From a virus: a stretch of 40,337 nt of DNA. A program made the position numbers and the translations under genes. Below the pieces are notes generated by a model. The model saw nothing but the letters and a program-made list of their open reading frames with translations. It had not been told where the DNA came from and did no database searches. Of this stretch, positions 29,975-36,805 are shown one piece after another. Location: IMG/VR virus record IMGVR_UViG_3300040810_001185, positions 1-40,337 of that record; one strand, given 5' to 3'. Numbering within the stretch: position 1 is the first letter of the stretch; every line of letters begins with the position of its first letter.

Positions 29975-30217
29975 TTACTTATTCTCAATATCAGAAATTA
30001 TCCCATTTATGTCAAAATTTGATACATCTACTTCTTCACTATGTTTGAATACCTGTGAAATAATTCGCTGGTATCGTTTTGGCTTCCAAAGCACCTTCAA
30101 GAGGTTGCAGAGTAGCCATAGCCGGAAATTGGCCTTTTGGAGTTGAATTTCCTGAGAAATTACATGGGTTTCTAACTGTTGGATGACAGTTCCTTGGGTT
30201 TGATCGGTGTGTAGCAT
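29975..30217 (-). CDS. Small protein under a structured leader (80 aa)
   Basis: 80 residues: polar N-terminal helix (MLHTDQTQGTVIQQLETHVI), aromatic/basic middle (FRLWLLCNLLKVLWKPKRYQ) and an acidic end (DVSNFDINGIISDIENK). No family recognised; the middle could be an amphipathic or membrane-bound helix. It forms its own unit: a structured leader ending in a U tract lies 27 nt upstream and a strong terminator lies downstream. Its first codons (ATGCTACACAC) are complementary to a strand within the leader, so translation may be gated. Confidence 0.6.
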   Translation of the reverse strand: MLHTDQTQGTVIQQLETHVISQEIQLQKANFRLWLLCNLLKVLWKPKRYQRIISQVFKHSEEVDVSNFDINGIISDIENK

Positions 30218-30239
30218 AACTCAATCATCAAAATGTTTA

Positions 30240-30385
30240 GCATAAAAAAACGGCTTAGAAAGGCGCTGCTACACACTATACTGTCCCCAGTAAGTATATC
30301 AGGGGGATTGCTCCGTCCCTACACCTATTCTAAGCCTTATTTTGTAAGTGTTAATAGGGGCCCAATACGTGTGTAGCAGTGCAAT
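30240..30385 (-). ncRNA. Highly structured switch-like leader RNA candidate
   Basis: Read on the minus strand it contains CACTGCTACACAC (30381-30369) pairing with GTGTGTAGCAGCG (30276-30264, one G-U), CCTATT with AATAGG (30358-30353 with 30330-30325), and GGCTTAGAA style arms (TTCTAAGCC at 30328-30336 and GGCTTAGAA at 30252-30260 on the plus strand) closing just before seven U (30250-30244). TATACT/AGTATA with GGGG in its loop can pair with upstream CCCC, a pseudoknot. The same GTGTGTAGCA strand can alternatively pair with TGCTACACAC at the downstream start codon (30216-30207). Confidence 0.6.
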
Positions 30386-30722
30386 GATAACAAAAAAGGG
30401 CTACCTGAACAATCTTGTAGTCCTGTTGACCCAAATGAAGGATTTAAAATCAAATTAAGCTATTACAATTTTTGCCGTGCTTCCGTTTTTGACGGCACCT
30501 GTTTTTAAAGGAGGAAGCCCAGAAACATAGCTATTTTTCAGTCAAAAGCACTTCGATATTTCCTTTATTCCTCTCTACTAGAAAAAATCTACTCAAATTC
30601 AATTACAATTTTTAATGTACTTCCGTTTTTAATCAGCAAAAATAGCTTATGTTTAAATGTCTTTATGTCAAAAGACATAAGGCACGTGTTGACTCTGGCT
30701 GTGACAGGCCAGGGTTTTTTTG
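30386..30722 (+). ncRNA. Possible plus-strand non-coding transcript ending in a terminator
   Basis: The region lacks long frames, apart from a 24-codon plus-strand frame starting at 30384. It contains a 29-nt imperfect direct repeat (30462-30490 and 30602-30630), a TGCCGT/ACGGCA hairpin (30473-30497), competing GCTTCC/GGAAGC arms (30479-30518) and TTATGTC-AAAA-GACATAA (30663-30680). A plus-strand terminator closes it although no plus-strand gene precedes it. A small RNA antisense to the end of 30723-31301 or acting in trans is possible. Confidence 0.45.
30693..30721 (+). terminator. Plus-strand intrinsic terminator without an obvious gene
   Basis: CTCTGGC (30693-30699), 8-nt loop, GCCAGGG (30708-30714), then seven T (30715-30721). 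There is no U tract on the minus strand. It abuts the stop codon of the minus-strand gene at 30723. Confidence 0.75.
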
Positions 30723-31301
30723 TTACAGATTCATATTCCCACCAAATGCTTTCTTCTTGATATCATCTCCTAGTTCTTTTGCGAAGAAATCAGCCTGATT
30801 CTTACTTAATCGCTCAATGAGTCGGATGATAAGCTTGTAAATGGTGCGATTGTACCAGGCACCTCTCCTCCTTCGCTTGTATGAAGGTTTGGGTGTGGCT
30901 GCAATGATCGCTGAAGCAAAGCGCTCCATTTTTTCATCTTCGCTCAGGTTTTTGGCTTTCCCGTCTTTGTAGCCTGGTACTTTCTTCATGTATTTTCTTC
31001 CCCTACCCCTTGCCCATTTCAACATAAAGTTTTCCTGTGTGGTGATGGGCCTTTTTGTCCATTTGATTGATCGCGGCCTGATGTCTACCATCCTGGAAGC
31101 ATCGGCAAAGCTGAGCCGGTATCCTGTAAAGGTAGCGCCAGCTGCCTGGAACAGATCATGTCTGAGATCGTCCGCTGTTCCTTCAGGGATATGTCTCTCT
31201 CGCTTGGCGATGGCTGCCCGGAGTGTCGGATCTACATCCTCCCTTATCCACAAGCGGATTTCCCTCTCTATAAACTTATTTTGCTCTGCTATGCTGATCA
31301 T
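30723..31301 (-). CDS. Basic tail-associated protein (192 aa)
   Basis: 192 residues, strongly basic: EREIRLWIREDVDPTLRAAI at the N-terminus, KWARGRGRKYMKKVPGYKDG mid-protein, YKRRRRGAWYNRTIYKLIIR and a helical C-terminus. Its ATG overlaps the stop of the 636-residue tail gene. The size, basic charge and N-terminal helix resemble tail-completion or neck proteins, but the family was not recognised. It is the last gene of the distal-tail operon in transcription order. Confidence 0.55.
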   Translation of the reverse strand: MISIAEQNKFIEREIRLWIREDVDPTLRAAIAKRERHIPEGTADDLRHDLFQAAGATFTGYRLSFADASRMVDIRPRSIKWTKRPITTQENFMLKWARGRGRKYMKKVPGYKDGKAKNLSEDEKMERFASAIIAATPKPSYKRRRRGAWYNRTIYKLIIRLIERLSKNQADFFAKELGDDIKKKAFGGNMNL

Positions 31302-33208
31302 GTCAGGTAGTTTTCGGCTGTGGCTTTTATCGGAAATCGCTCACCCACCCTCAATGGCAGTGAAAGCTTCTTGATGATGGCCTGGTGATTTCCATGCAAG
31401 TCCCTGAAATCGTATGCCCCTGTAAAGTCTAGACTTAGGATGTCTACCAGGTTGATCAAAAATGCCTGGTTGATGTGCCGGGTTGGATACAGGAATGGTT
31501 CAAAGTCTTCGTGCTGCTGAGCATAGAGCCCTTTGGTGCCTGTCCATTCAAGTGAAGGTGTGATGAGCTGGGTGCCAGCATAGTCCTTGCCTTCACTTGA
31601 TCCCAGTGGATAGGTTAATGATATATCATTGTCTTGTAGGCCATGGAAGTACACATATCTGGCATTGAAAGCAACAGGCTCCAATCCTCCCACATTTGTA
31701 TATCCCTGCTGTCTGATCGCAGGAGTCAACCATTGTTCATCATGTTCCGGATCTCTGGTAATCATCTGGAACATGGGCCCATGTGCTACCTCTATGTGAT
31801 GTTTGGCATTGCCTGGGTCTATTTCTTCAAATGCTGCCCCATCTTCAAAGAATTTGTCTTTGTCGTCAATAGCATAGCTGTATTTGACGGCCTTTGCATC
31901 GGCATAGGCAATGGTATAATCAGCTAGGCTTTTGGCCTTCCAGTTCTTGACATTGGAGGTGATAGCTTCTTTCCGTTCTACAAAATCAATGGTCCCCAAT
32001 ACAGTATCTACAATAATGGCCAGATTGAACATGTCATCCAGGTCGCGGAATATATCCCCCAATGTCATCTCCGGAGGGACATGGTTTGTGAGGTTAAACT
32101 GATTGTTGAAGTAGCCTGTATATCCTGTACTGGAGTCGCTGGCTTCCCCTTCAAAAATGCCCTCATTTATGACTGGTACATTGTTATAGAGGTGTAGTGC
32201 CTCATATTTGGCTGTACTTGTGAAGGTACTGATATCTCGCAGGCCTAAGGAGCGGAGTCCTTGCTCTACCAGGTACTTTACTGAAGGCAGCGGTGTACAA
32301 ACTGAATAATATCCCCCTTCTGCATTGTTAAAGGGCCCTATGTGTCCTGTCCCCGGTTCATAGGAGTTGACAAATCCTGAATAGTCATCCCCAACAGCAT
32401 CTCCAAAAAACAGCGGATTGTATATGGTTGGGAAAGCATAATCATAGCTACCTACTGCAGCTCCGCTGACAGTATCCATGTGGTCAATCATGGCATCCTG
32501 CTTGTTTTGGTGGCTGCTCAGGTAACTCATTTCATACCATTGGATATCTGTGGCTCCTATATCATAAAGCACCTGGAAGGGATCATCAGGATCTATGGGA
32601 GAGATGACCAGCTGCCAGTTTGATCCATTTGCCTGTGTGGTGGCTGTGGCATTTATATTGGTATCTGCGTTGATCAGGTCTTTGAGTTCATCAACCAGCT
32701 CTTGTTTGGTATTGCCTAGTGTGCTGGTATAACTGTATAGGGTCTCGTTGACCTGTATGGCGATCACTTCAGTAGGCCCCGCAGCAACACGAATTTCAAA
32801 GGTGCCTCCTACTGTTCCGGTGGTGGCGATGGTCCGATCGCCGCCAAGATTAAGGCTGGACAGTTTGATGGTATTGACTTTGTCGGCCAGCCAGCTTGTA
32901 TCCAGGTTGAAGGCTACGCTCACTTTTTGAGTTATGGGTGCTACATTGATGACTTTGAGGGTACCGGTCTTCCAGAAATTACCCCCCAAAAGTACTTCTA
33001 CCTCTATTTCATTGCTATATGAGGTAATGGATAAGTGATCCCGAAAGCCTAAAAGGCGTCTGTTTTTGGCATTGAGCGGCACAGAAAAAGACAGGCTATG
33101 TGAACCATATCCAATCTCCCTGCTAAAAAGGGGATTGACCAGGGTCAGATTAATCTGCATCCCCACTTCTACATCCAAAAGCTCTGTGCCAATTCTAAAT
33201 GCTATCAT
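31298..33208 (-). CDS. Large distal-tail/baseplate hub candidate (636 aa)
   Basis: 636 residues, beta-rich. The N-terminus (AFRIGTELLDVEVGMQINLT and SREIGYGSHSLSFSVPLNAK) and LSITSYSNEIEVEVLLGGNF look like the hub-type barrel seen in distal tail and gp27-like proteins. A long insertion with calcium-like or flexible loops follows (about 200-330), and a second beta region contains MTLGDIFRDLDDMFNLAIIV and TLGTIDFVERKE, similar to phage tail hub proteins that sit under the tape measure. No peptidase motif was seen. Overlaps both neighbours by 4 nt, so translation is coupled. Role inferred. Confidence 0.55.
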   Translation of the reverse strand: MIAFRIGTELLDVEVGMQINLTLVNPLFSREIGYGSHSLSFSVPLNAKNRRLLGFRDHLSITSYSNEIEVEVLLGGNFWKTGTLKVINVAPITQKVSVAFNLDTSWLADKVNTIKLSSLNLGGDRTIATTGTVGGTFEIRVAAGPTEVIAIQVNETLYSYTSTLGNTKQELVDELKDLINADTNINATATTQANGSNWQLVISPIDPDDPFQVLYDIGATDIQWYEMSYLSSHQNKQDAMIDHMDTVSGAAVGSYDYAFPTIYNPLFFGDAVGDDYSGFVNSYEPGTGHIGPFNNAEGGYYSVCTPLPSVKYLVEQGLRSLGLRDISTFTSTAKYEALHLYNNVPVINEGIFEGEASDSSTGYTGYFNNQFNLTNHVPPEMTLGDIFRDLDDMFNLAIIVDTVLGTIDFVERKEAITSNVKNWKAKSLADYTIAYADAKAVKYSYAIDDKDKFFEDGAAFEEIDPGNAKHHIEVAHGPMFQMITRDPEHDEQWLTPAIRQQGYTNVGGLEPVAFNARYVYFHGLQDNDISLTYPLGSSEGKDYAGTQLITPSLEWTGTKGLYAQQHEDFEPFLYPTRHINQAFLINLVDILSLDFTGAYDFRDLHGNHQAIIKKLSLPLRVGERFPIKATAENYLT

Positions 33209-34395
33209 GTGCCGTGCTGGTAGTAGGCTTCTTCATAAGAGAAGCTTAATGGGTTCAAAAATTCATTGTCTTTGAGGATCATGGTGTCACCTTTTTTGAT
33301 GGAGATGGGAACCCAATCTCCTTCAGCCTCAATATTGGGTGTGGCTGTATCGCCCACTCTCCAAGCAGTGGTGGTGCGAATGAGCTCTCGGAGCCAAAGT
33401 TGCTCCTCTTGCGTTTGCTGCCCAATGGGTTGCTCCACTTGTTGCCGGTGCCTGATGGCATAGTCCAGAATCGTCCTGGTGACAGATGTCCTGAATGGGT
33501 CTGGAATGCGTTGGGCTTGCTGGCCTGTCACATCTATTTTTGTTTCGCTTTTGCCTGAGGTGATCACTGTATCTATGGCTCCATAGGTATTCTCAAAGCA
33601 GAAGTATCTGGTGAGCGGTGTACACTCACAACCATCAAAGCGATATTCCATCACATCAGATATCTCTGTGCCACCGGTGGTCTCATCTATCCAAATCTTA
33701 TATCCTACCACACTCTCATCTGTGGGTGGGGTAATATTTTGGAGTCCCAACATGTTGTAGCCAGCATGAAACTGAATGATATCACCGGGCTGGTATGCAA
33801 TCTGTGGGCCTGAGAACTCACTGCTCTCACTACCATCTGTGTACATCACCACTGCTTTCATCTGTGCTGTGGCTGCTGTGGCTGTGGTGGGGATCCCCAA
33901 TGACAGATACTCTGGAGCATAAGCTGTGGTTTGCTTGATCCGGGGTTGGTTGGTGAGAAACAGTTGATTGTTGATTTGATCTTCAATCGCCTGGCCTTTT
34001 TGCTCGCTCATCCCTGCCTTGATCACATGGTATCCTGAGAAGGTTGTGCCTAGTTGATAGATGCCATTTCCACTTTCCTGAAAGGAGATGGCGTATCGCT
34101 TATTGACATCTGTCACCGTCCTGACTGTGCTCACAGATGGCTTCATGGTCTCCGGAACCAGAGAAGACAGGATATCAGAGATATCAAATTCAATGATGTT
34201 ATCATCATCCGGCCGTTTCTCAAGTGTCAGAAATTGAGAAAATACACCTGATTGGTGGTAGGTTTCCTCAAAAATCTTGCAGGTCACTTTGTAGGCTGCA
34301 TCTGATCTCCATGAGGCAGTAGCAGCAAACTTCCAGCCTATTGGATTTCTGCTCGCTGCCATTTGGGGTGGTATGTTTATCTGGATGAGTGGCAT
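33205..34395 (-). CDS. Tail structural protein (396 aa)
   Basis: 396 residues, beta-rich, with fibronectin/Ig-like stretches (RYAISFQESGNGIYQLGTTF; TAATAQMKAVVMYTDGSESS; SVVGYKIWIDETTGGTEISD). Two closely spaced cysteines (GCECTPLTRYFCFEN) are unusual. It ends with a helix and beta region FLNPLSFSYEEAYYQHGT. It overlaps the 636-residue gene by 4 nt and shares a base with the 252-residue gene. It probably belongs to the tail tip or Dit-like assembly, but no family could be named. Confidence 0.55.
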   Translation of the reverse strand: MPLIQINIPPQMAASRNPIGWKFAATASWRSDAAYKVTCKIFEETYHQSGVFSQFLTLEKRPDDDNIIEFDISDILSSLVPETMKPSVSTVRTVTDVNKRYAISFQESGNGIYQLGTTFSGYHVIKAGMSEQKGQAIEDQINNQLFLTNQPRIKQTTAYAPEYLSLGIPTTATAATAQMKAVVMYTDGSESSEFSGPQIAYQPGDIIQFHAGYNMLGLQNITPPTDESVVGYKIWIDETTGGTEISDVMEYRFDGCECTPLTRYFCFENTYGAIDTVITSGKSETKIDVTGQQAQRIPDPFRTSVTRTILDYAIRHRQQVEQPIGQQTQEEQLWLRELIRTTTAWRVGDTATPNIEAEGDWVPISIKKGDTMILKDNEFLNPLSFSYEEAYYQHGT

Positions 34396-35153
34396 TATTG
34401 ATACAATTGGGTGAATGTGTGTTGCCCGGCTGTGAGGGTGATTAATGGAGGGTCATTAAGGGTTTTGGATTTGAGGTAGAGATACTGCTCATCAGTGTAG
34501 GCCACTACATCAGCACTGTTATCCTGATTGATTTGATTGGCTATACCAACAAGCATGTGAGCCTGCTGACTTATGTCAGTCCAGTCATAGAAATATTCTG
34601 TGCTATCGATGGTAATACTGATCCTTGTTTCGTCTGTGACAAAGGTTGGTTCCCAGGCAGAAACAGAATACCTACTCTCTTCATCTGCCTTACAAAAGTT
34701 CTGGGCATACACACTGATGTGGACTATGAATGACCATCCCCAGGCATTTTCACCTTCTCCCACTTGTGCCTGGCTGGCATTGAGGCGAGGAAATTCAAAC
34801 CTGATCCGGTTTTCTCTGTGCTCTTCAATCAAAAATCGGATAAAGTCCATCATGATCCCATGAGCATCATCCAGTTGAGTCTCCTCCTTGTCTGTGGCTC
34901 CTCTGGGTGCATTCCCTGCTATCTCAATATGGAGACTCCAATTAAATTGGATGTTACTGTGCCCAGTTGTAGAGCTGCCCAGCCATTCCGCTTCTCTTAC
35001 CCAAAAAAATGGATAGATAGCTTTGCTCACAGCTTTATCTATCACCCTTTTGCTCTCTCCCCAGATGAAGCCATCGTCAGCGATTCGAGGATCACCTTTC
35101 ACATAGTTGGTGATATAGCCACGGATAGATTGATATGATTTAAGGTCTAGCAT
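34395..35153 (-). CDS. Tail completion/tail-tip candidate (252 aa)
   Basis: 252 residues. The N-terminal 170 residues have a helix-strand layout (KSYQSIRGYITNYVKGDPRI; GIMMDFIRFLIEEHRENRIR; GWSFIVHISVYAQNFCKADE) that could be a tail-terminator-like fold. The remaining part resembles the small embedded beta domain also seen in the 636-residue protein (ITIDSTEYFYDWTDISQQAH; VAYTDEQYLYLKSKTLND versus VIAIQVNETLYSYTSTLGNT). The start overlaps the upstream gene by 14 nt. Role by context: tail assembly. Confidence 0.55.
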   Translation of the reverse strand: MLDLKSYQSIRGYITNYVKGDPRIADDGFIWGESKRVIDKAVSKAIYPFFWVREAEWLGSSTTGHSNIQFNWSLHIEIAGNAPRGATDKEETQLDDAHGIMMDFIRFLIEEHRENRIRFEFPRLNASQAQVGEGENAWGWSFIVHISVYAQNFCKADEESRYSVSAWEPTFVTDETRISITIDSTEYFYDWTDISQQAHMLVGIANQINQDNSADVVAYTDEQYLYLKSKTLNDPPLITLTAGQHTFTQLYQ

Positions 35154-35973
35154 TTTTTTTCCTGATTTGTTCTAGTTCTTCCTCATGTCGCTTTTGATCC
35201 AGGATCTTTCTGGTGGCATATACACAGATGGTATGAAGGCTCTCCTGCTCTACTTCCCTGGCTTTGCCATAGGTGCCGGTCTCAGCGATATTCATCACCA
35301 TTCCCAGCCACCCAAAGTTGGGTCCACCGCTTTTTTCTCCGGAGAAGATCACCTCATATCTCTTATGTATCATCAGCTGAGCCCTCAGACAGAAGTCATA
35401 GACATTCCACAATAGCCACTCCGGAGCCTCTTTGAATCTTTCAACATCAATCTTTTCTGGGTTGAAATGTATTCTCGGCTGGCCATTGTAGGTATTTTTT
35501 TCTCTTTCCTTCTTTGACTTCAGTGGTCTGCAAATCAATGCTGCCAATCCATAGACAGCTTCAGCATCACCTTCAGCGATCATATCCAGATACATGTTGA
35601 TGTATGCGAACTCATTGATGATGACATCATCAAAGTTGGGTAATGGCAAGAGATAGCGCTTACGCTTGTATTTGAATTCCTGTACCCAGGGCTCAATATG
35701 ACTTTGACCGGTTATTTCATATCTCTTCCAAATCCATCCTATCAGCTCCCCTAGTTTCATTAAGGCATAAGGGTCAATGAATCCGGTTTTGAAGATTTTT
35801 AGTTGTTTCCTCTTCATCTGGATAGCAATCAGCCTCATGATGATTTTACCCCTTAAAGAAGGAGAATCTCCCTGCATGAGAAGCCCTGAGATTCTTTTAT
35901 AAGTATCTATGCTCAGCTCTTGCTGGTTTTGGGGGATTCTCAATGGATATTTTCCGACTTTAATAGGCGTCAT
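35140..35973 (-). CDS. Tail-cassette protein of unknown function (277 aa)
   Basis: The frame opens at 36012, but ATG at 35973 (MTPIKVGKYPLRIPQNQQEL) reduces overlap with the cupin gene from 53 to 14 nt and gives a better start. 277 residues, helical and basic: YKRISGLLMQGDSPSLRGKI, KTGFIDPYALMKLGELIGWI, DVIINEFAYINMYLDMIAEG and a C-terminal helix EEELEQIRKKNARP. It may be a tail assembly chaperone by its place in the tail cassette, but it is long for that and no frameshift site was recognised. No family named. Confidence 0.55.
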   Translation of the reverse strand: MTPIKVGKYPLRIPQNQQELSIDTYKRISGLLMQGDSPSLRGKIIMRLIAIQMKRKQLKIFKTGFIDPYALMKLGELIGWIWKRYEITGQSHIEPWVQEFKYKRKRYLLPLPNFDDVIINEFAYINMYLDMIAEGDAEAVYGLAALICRPLKSKKEREKNTYNGQPRIHFNPEKIDVERFKEAPEWLLWNVYDFCLRAQLMIHKRYEVIFSGEKSGGPNFGWLGMVMNIAETGTYGKAREVEQESLHTICVYATRKILDQKRHEEELEQIRKKNARP

Positions 35974-36406
35974 CGCGTGTAAAAAGGATGTAAAGGATGG
36001 TGTAATGATCAAGTGACTTGATATTGTGAATCACATCCGGAGCTAATTTTAACTCATCTCCTTCCTCATATATCTTCCCTGTTTCTAGGTCAATAAAGGC
36101 TCCTCTCTCAACGGTAATGTGTTCAAAGCAATCATGCTTATGAGCCCCCAGTTCTGACTCTTTTTGAAAATCAACCTGAAAATAGATACCGGAATCTGGA
36201 GGCATGGGCAGGCGTTTTGTGTGAATGCCTACATCTAGCATACTCCTTAATAGGATGGGGAAGGAGTTTAAGTCATCATATTTAACCAGTTGCCCCTGGC
36301 TGAATTTTGCAGACAGTCTCTGAAAGAGGGCTCTAATCTTTTCATCATTTTTCAGGATTAGAGCCCTCATTTCCATTGACATCTCTTGCGTTGGGTAAAT
36401 TGTCAT
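35960..36406 (-). CDS. Cupin-fold protein in the tail/lysis cassette
   Basis: 148 residues. The C-terminal 90 residues match the cupin pattern: GIYFQVDFQKESELGAHKHD, then FEHITVERGAFIDLETGKIY, EEGDELKLAPDVIHNIKSLD, with candidate metal ligands in HKHDCFEH and VIH. The N-terminal 55 residues are helical. Cupins bind metals or small ligands and can be sugar isomerases or sensors; a structural use of the beta barrel is also possible. The gene overlaps the preceding gene by 62 nt in another frame (a start at Met11 or Met13 would shorten this) and the next gene by 14 nt. Confidence 0.7.
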   Translation of the reverse strand: MTIYPTQEMSMEMRALILKNDEKIRALFQRLSAKFSQGQLVKYDDLNSFPILLRSMLDVGIHTKRLPMPPDSGIYFQVDFQKESELGAHKHDCFEHITVERGAFIDLETGKIYEEGDELKLAPDVIHNIKSLDHYTILYILFTRDDAY

Positions 36407-36653
36407 TTTTCAGTTTTGCTTCGTACCGGATTGTGAGGAGTTCAAACTCCATCAGCTTCCTTTCTTGTTGTACATATAGCTTCCTCAGGTCTGTGAGCTC
36501 CTTGTAACATTTGTCATTTGACTCTTTCAGCATCTCTGTGCTTTCCACTTCTTCCTTCACCTGATCTGTCATCCGTTTACGCTTGTTCAGGTAAAGGTTG
36601 ACGATAAAGGGTATGAGCCCAATGATGCCTGATATGAGATGTGTCCAATCCAT
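36345..36653 (-). CDS. Membrane-anchored coiled-coil protein (holin or inner spanin candidate)
   Basis: ATG at 36653 (MDWTHLISGIIGLIPFIVNL) is preferred over a GTG at 36674. 102 residues: one N-terminal membrane helix (about 6-22), a basic stop (NKRKRMTDQ), and a long coiled coil (EEVESTEMLKESNDKCYKEL, LYVQQERKLMEFELL) with a polar tail. This resembles inner-membrane spanins (Rz-like) and short holin-like phage proteins with one segment and a coiled coil. No endolysin is adjacent. Its tail codes in a second frame with the cupin start. Confidence 0.6.
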   Translation of the reverse strand: MDWTHLISGIIGLIPFIVNLYLNKRKRMTDQVKEEVESTEMLKESNDKCYKELTDLRKLYVQQERKLMEFELLTIRYEAKLKNDNLPNARDVNGNEGSNPEK

Positions 36654-36740
36654 ATCAGCAAATATGAATTGCACAATATTTCACAAATAGGACATTTAGT
36701 ATTTCCGAAATCCCCACGTAAGTCCTTGATTTCTTACACC

Positions 36741-36772
36741 AAAAAAAAGCGCCCTAACTCATAAGAAGTAGG
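36741..36772 (-). terminator. Terminator-like hairpin after the 452-residue gene
   Basis: Minus-strand CCTACTTC (36772-36765), loop TTAT, GAGTTAGG (36760-36753) with one mismatch, then GCGC and eight U. TGTCCTA (36775-36769) overlaps the 5' arm, as in the hairpin at 987-1017. Confidence 0.65.
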
Positions 36773-36805
36773 ACACCTGCTAAACAATTCAAATTCAAAC
36801 CGCTA

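Noticed and set aside
30240-30385. tRNA or tmRNA in the structured region
   Set aside because: No cloverleaf with GTTCGA-type T arm, no CCA-proximal acceptor pairing of 7 bp, and no tag-peptide frame; the pairing layout does not fit.
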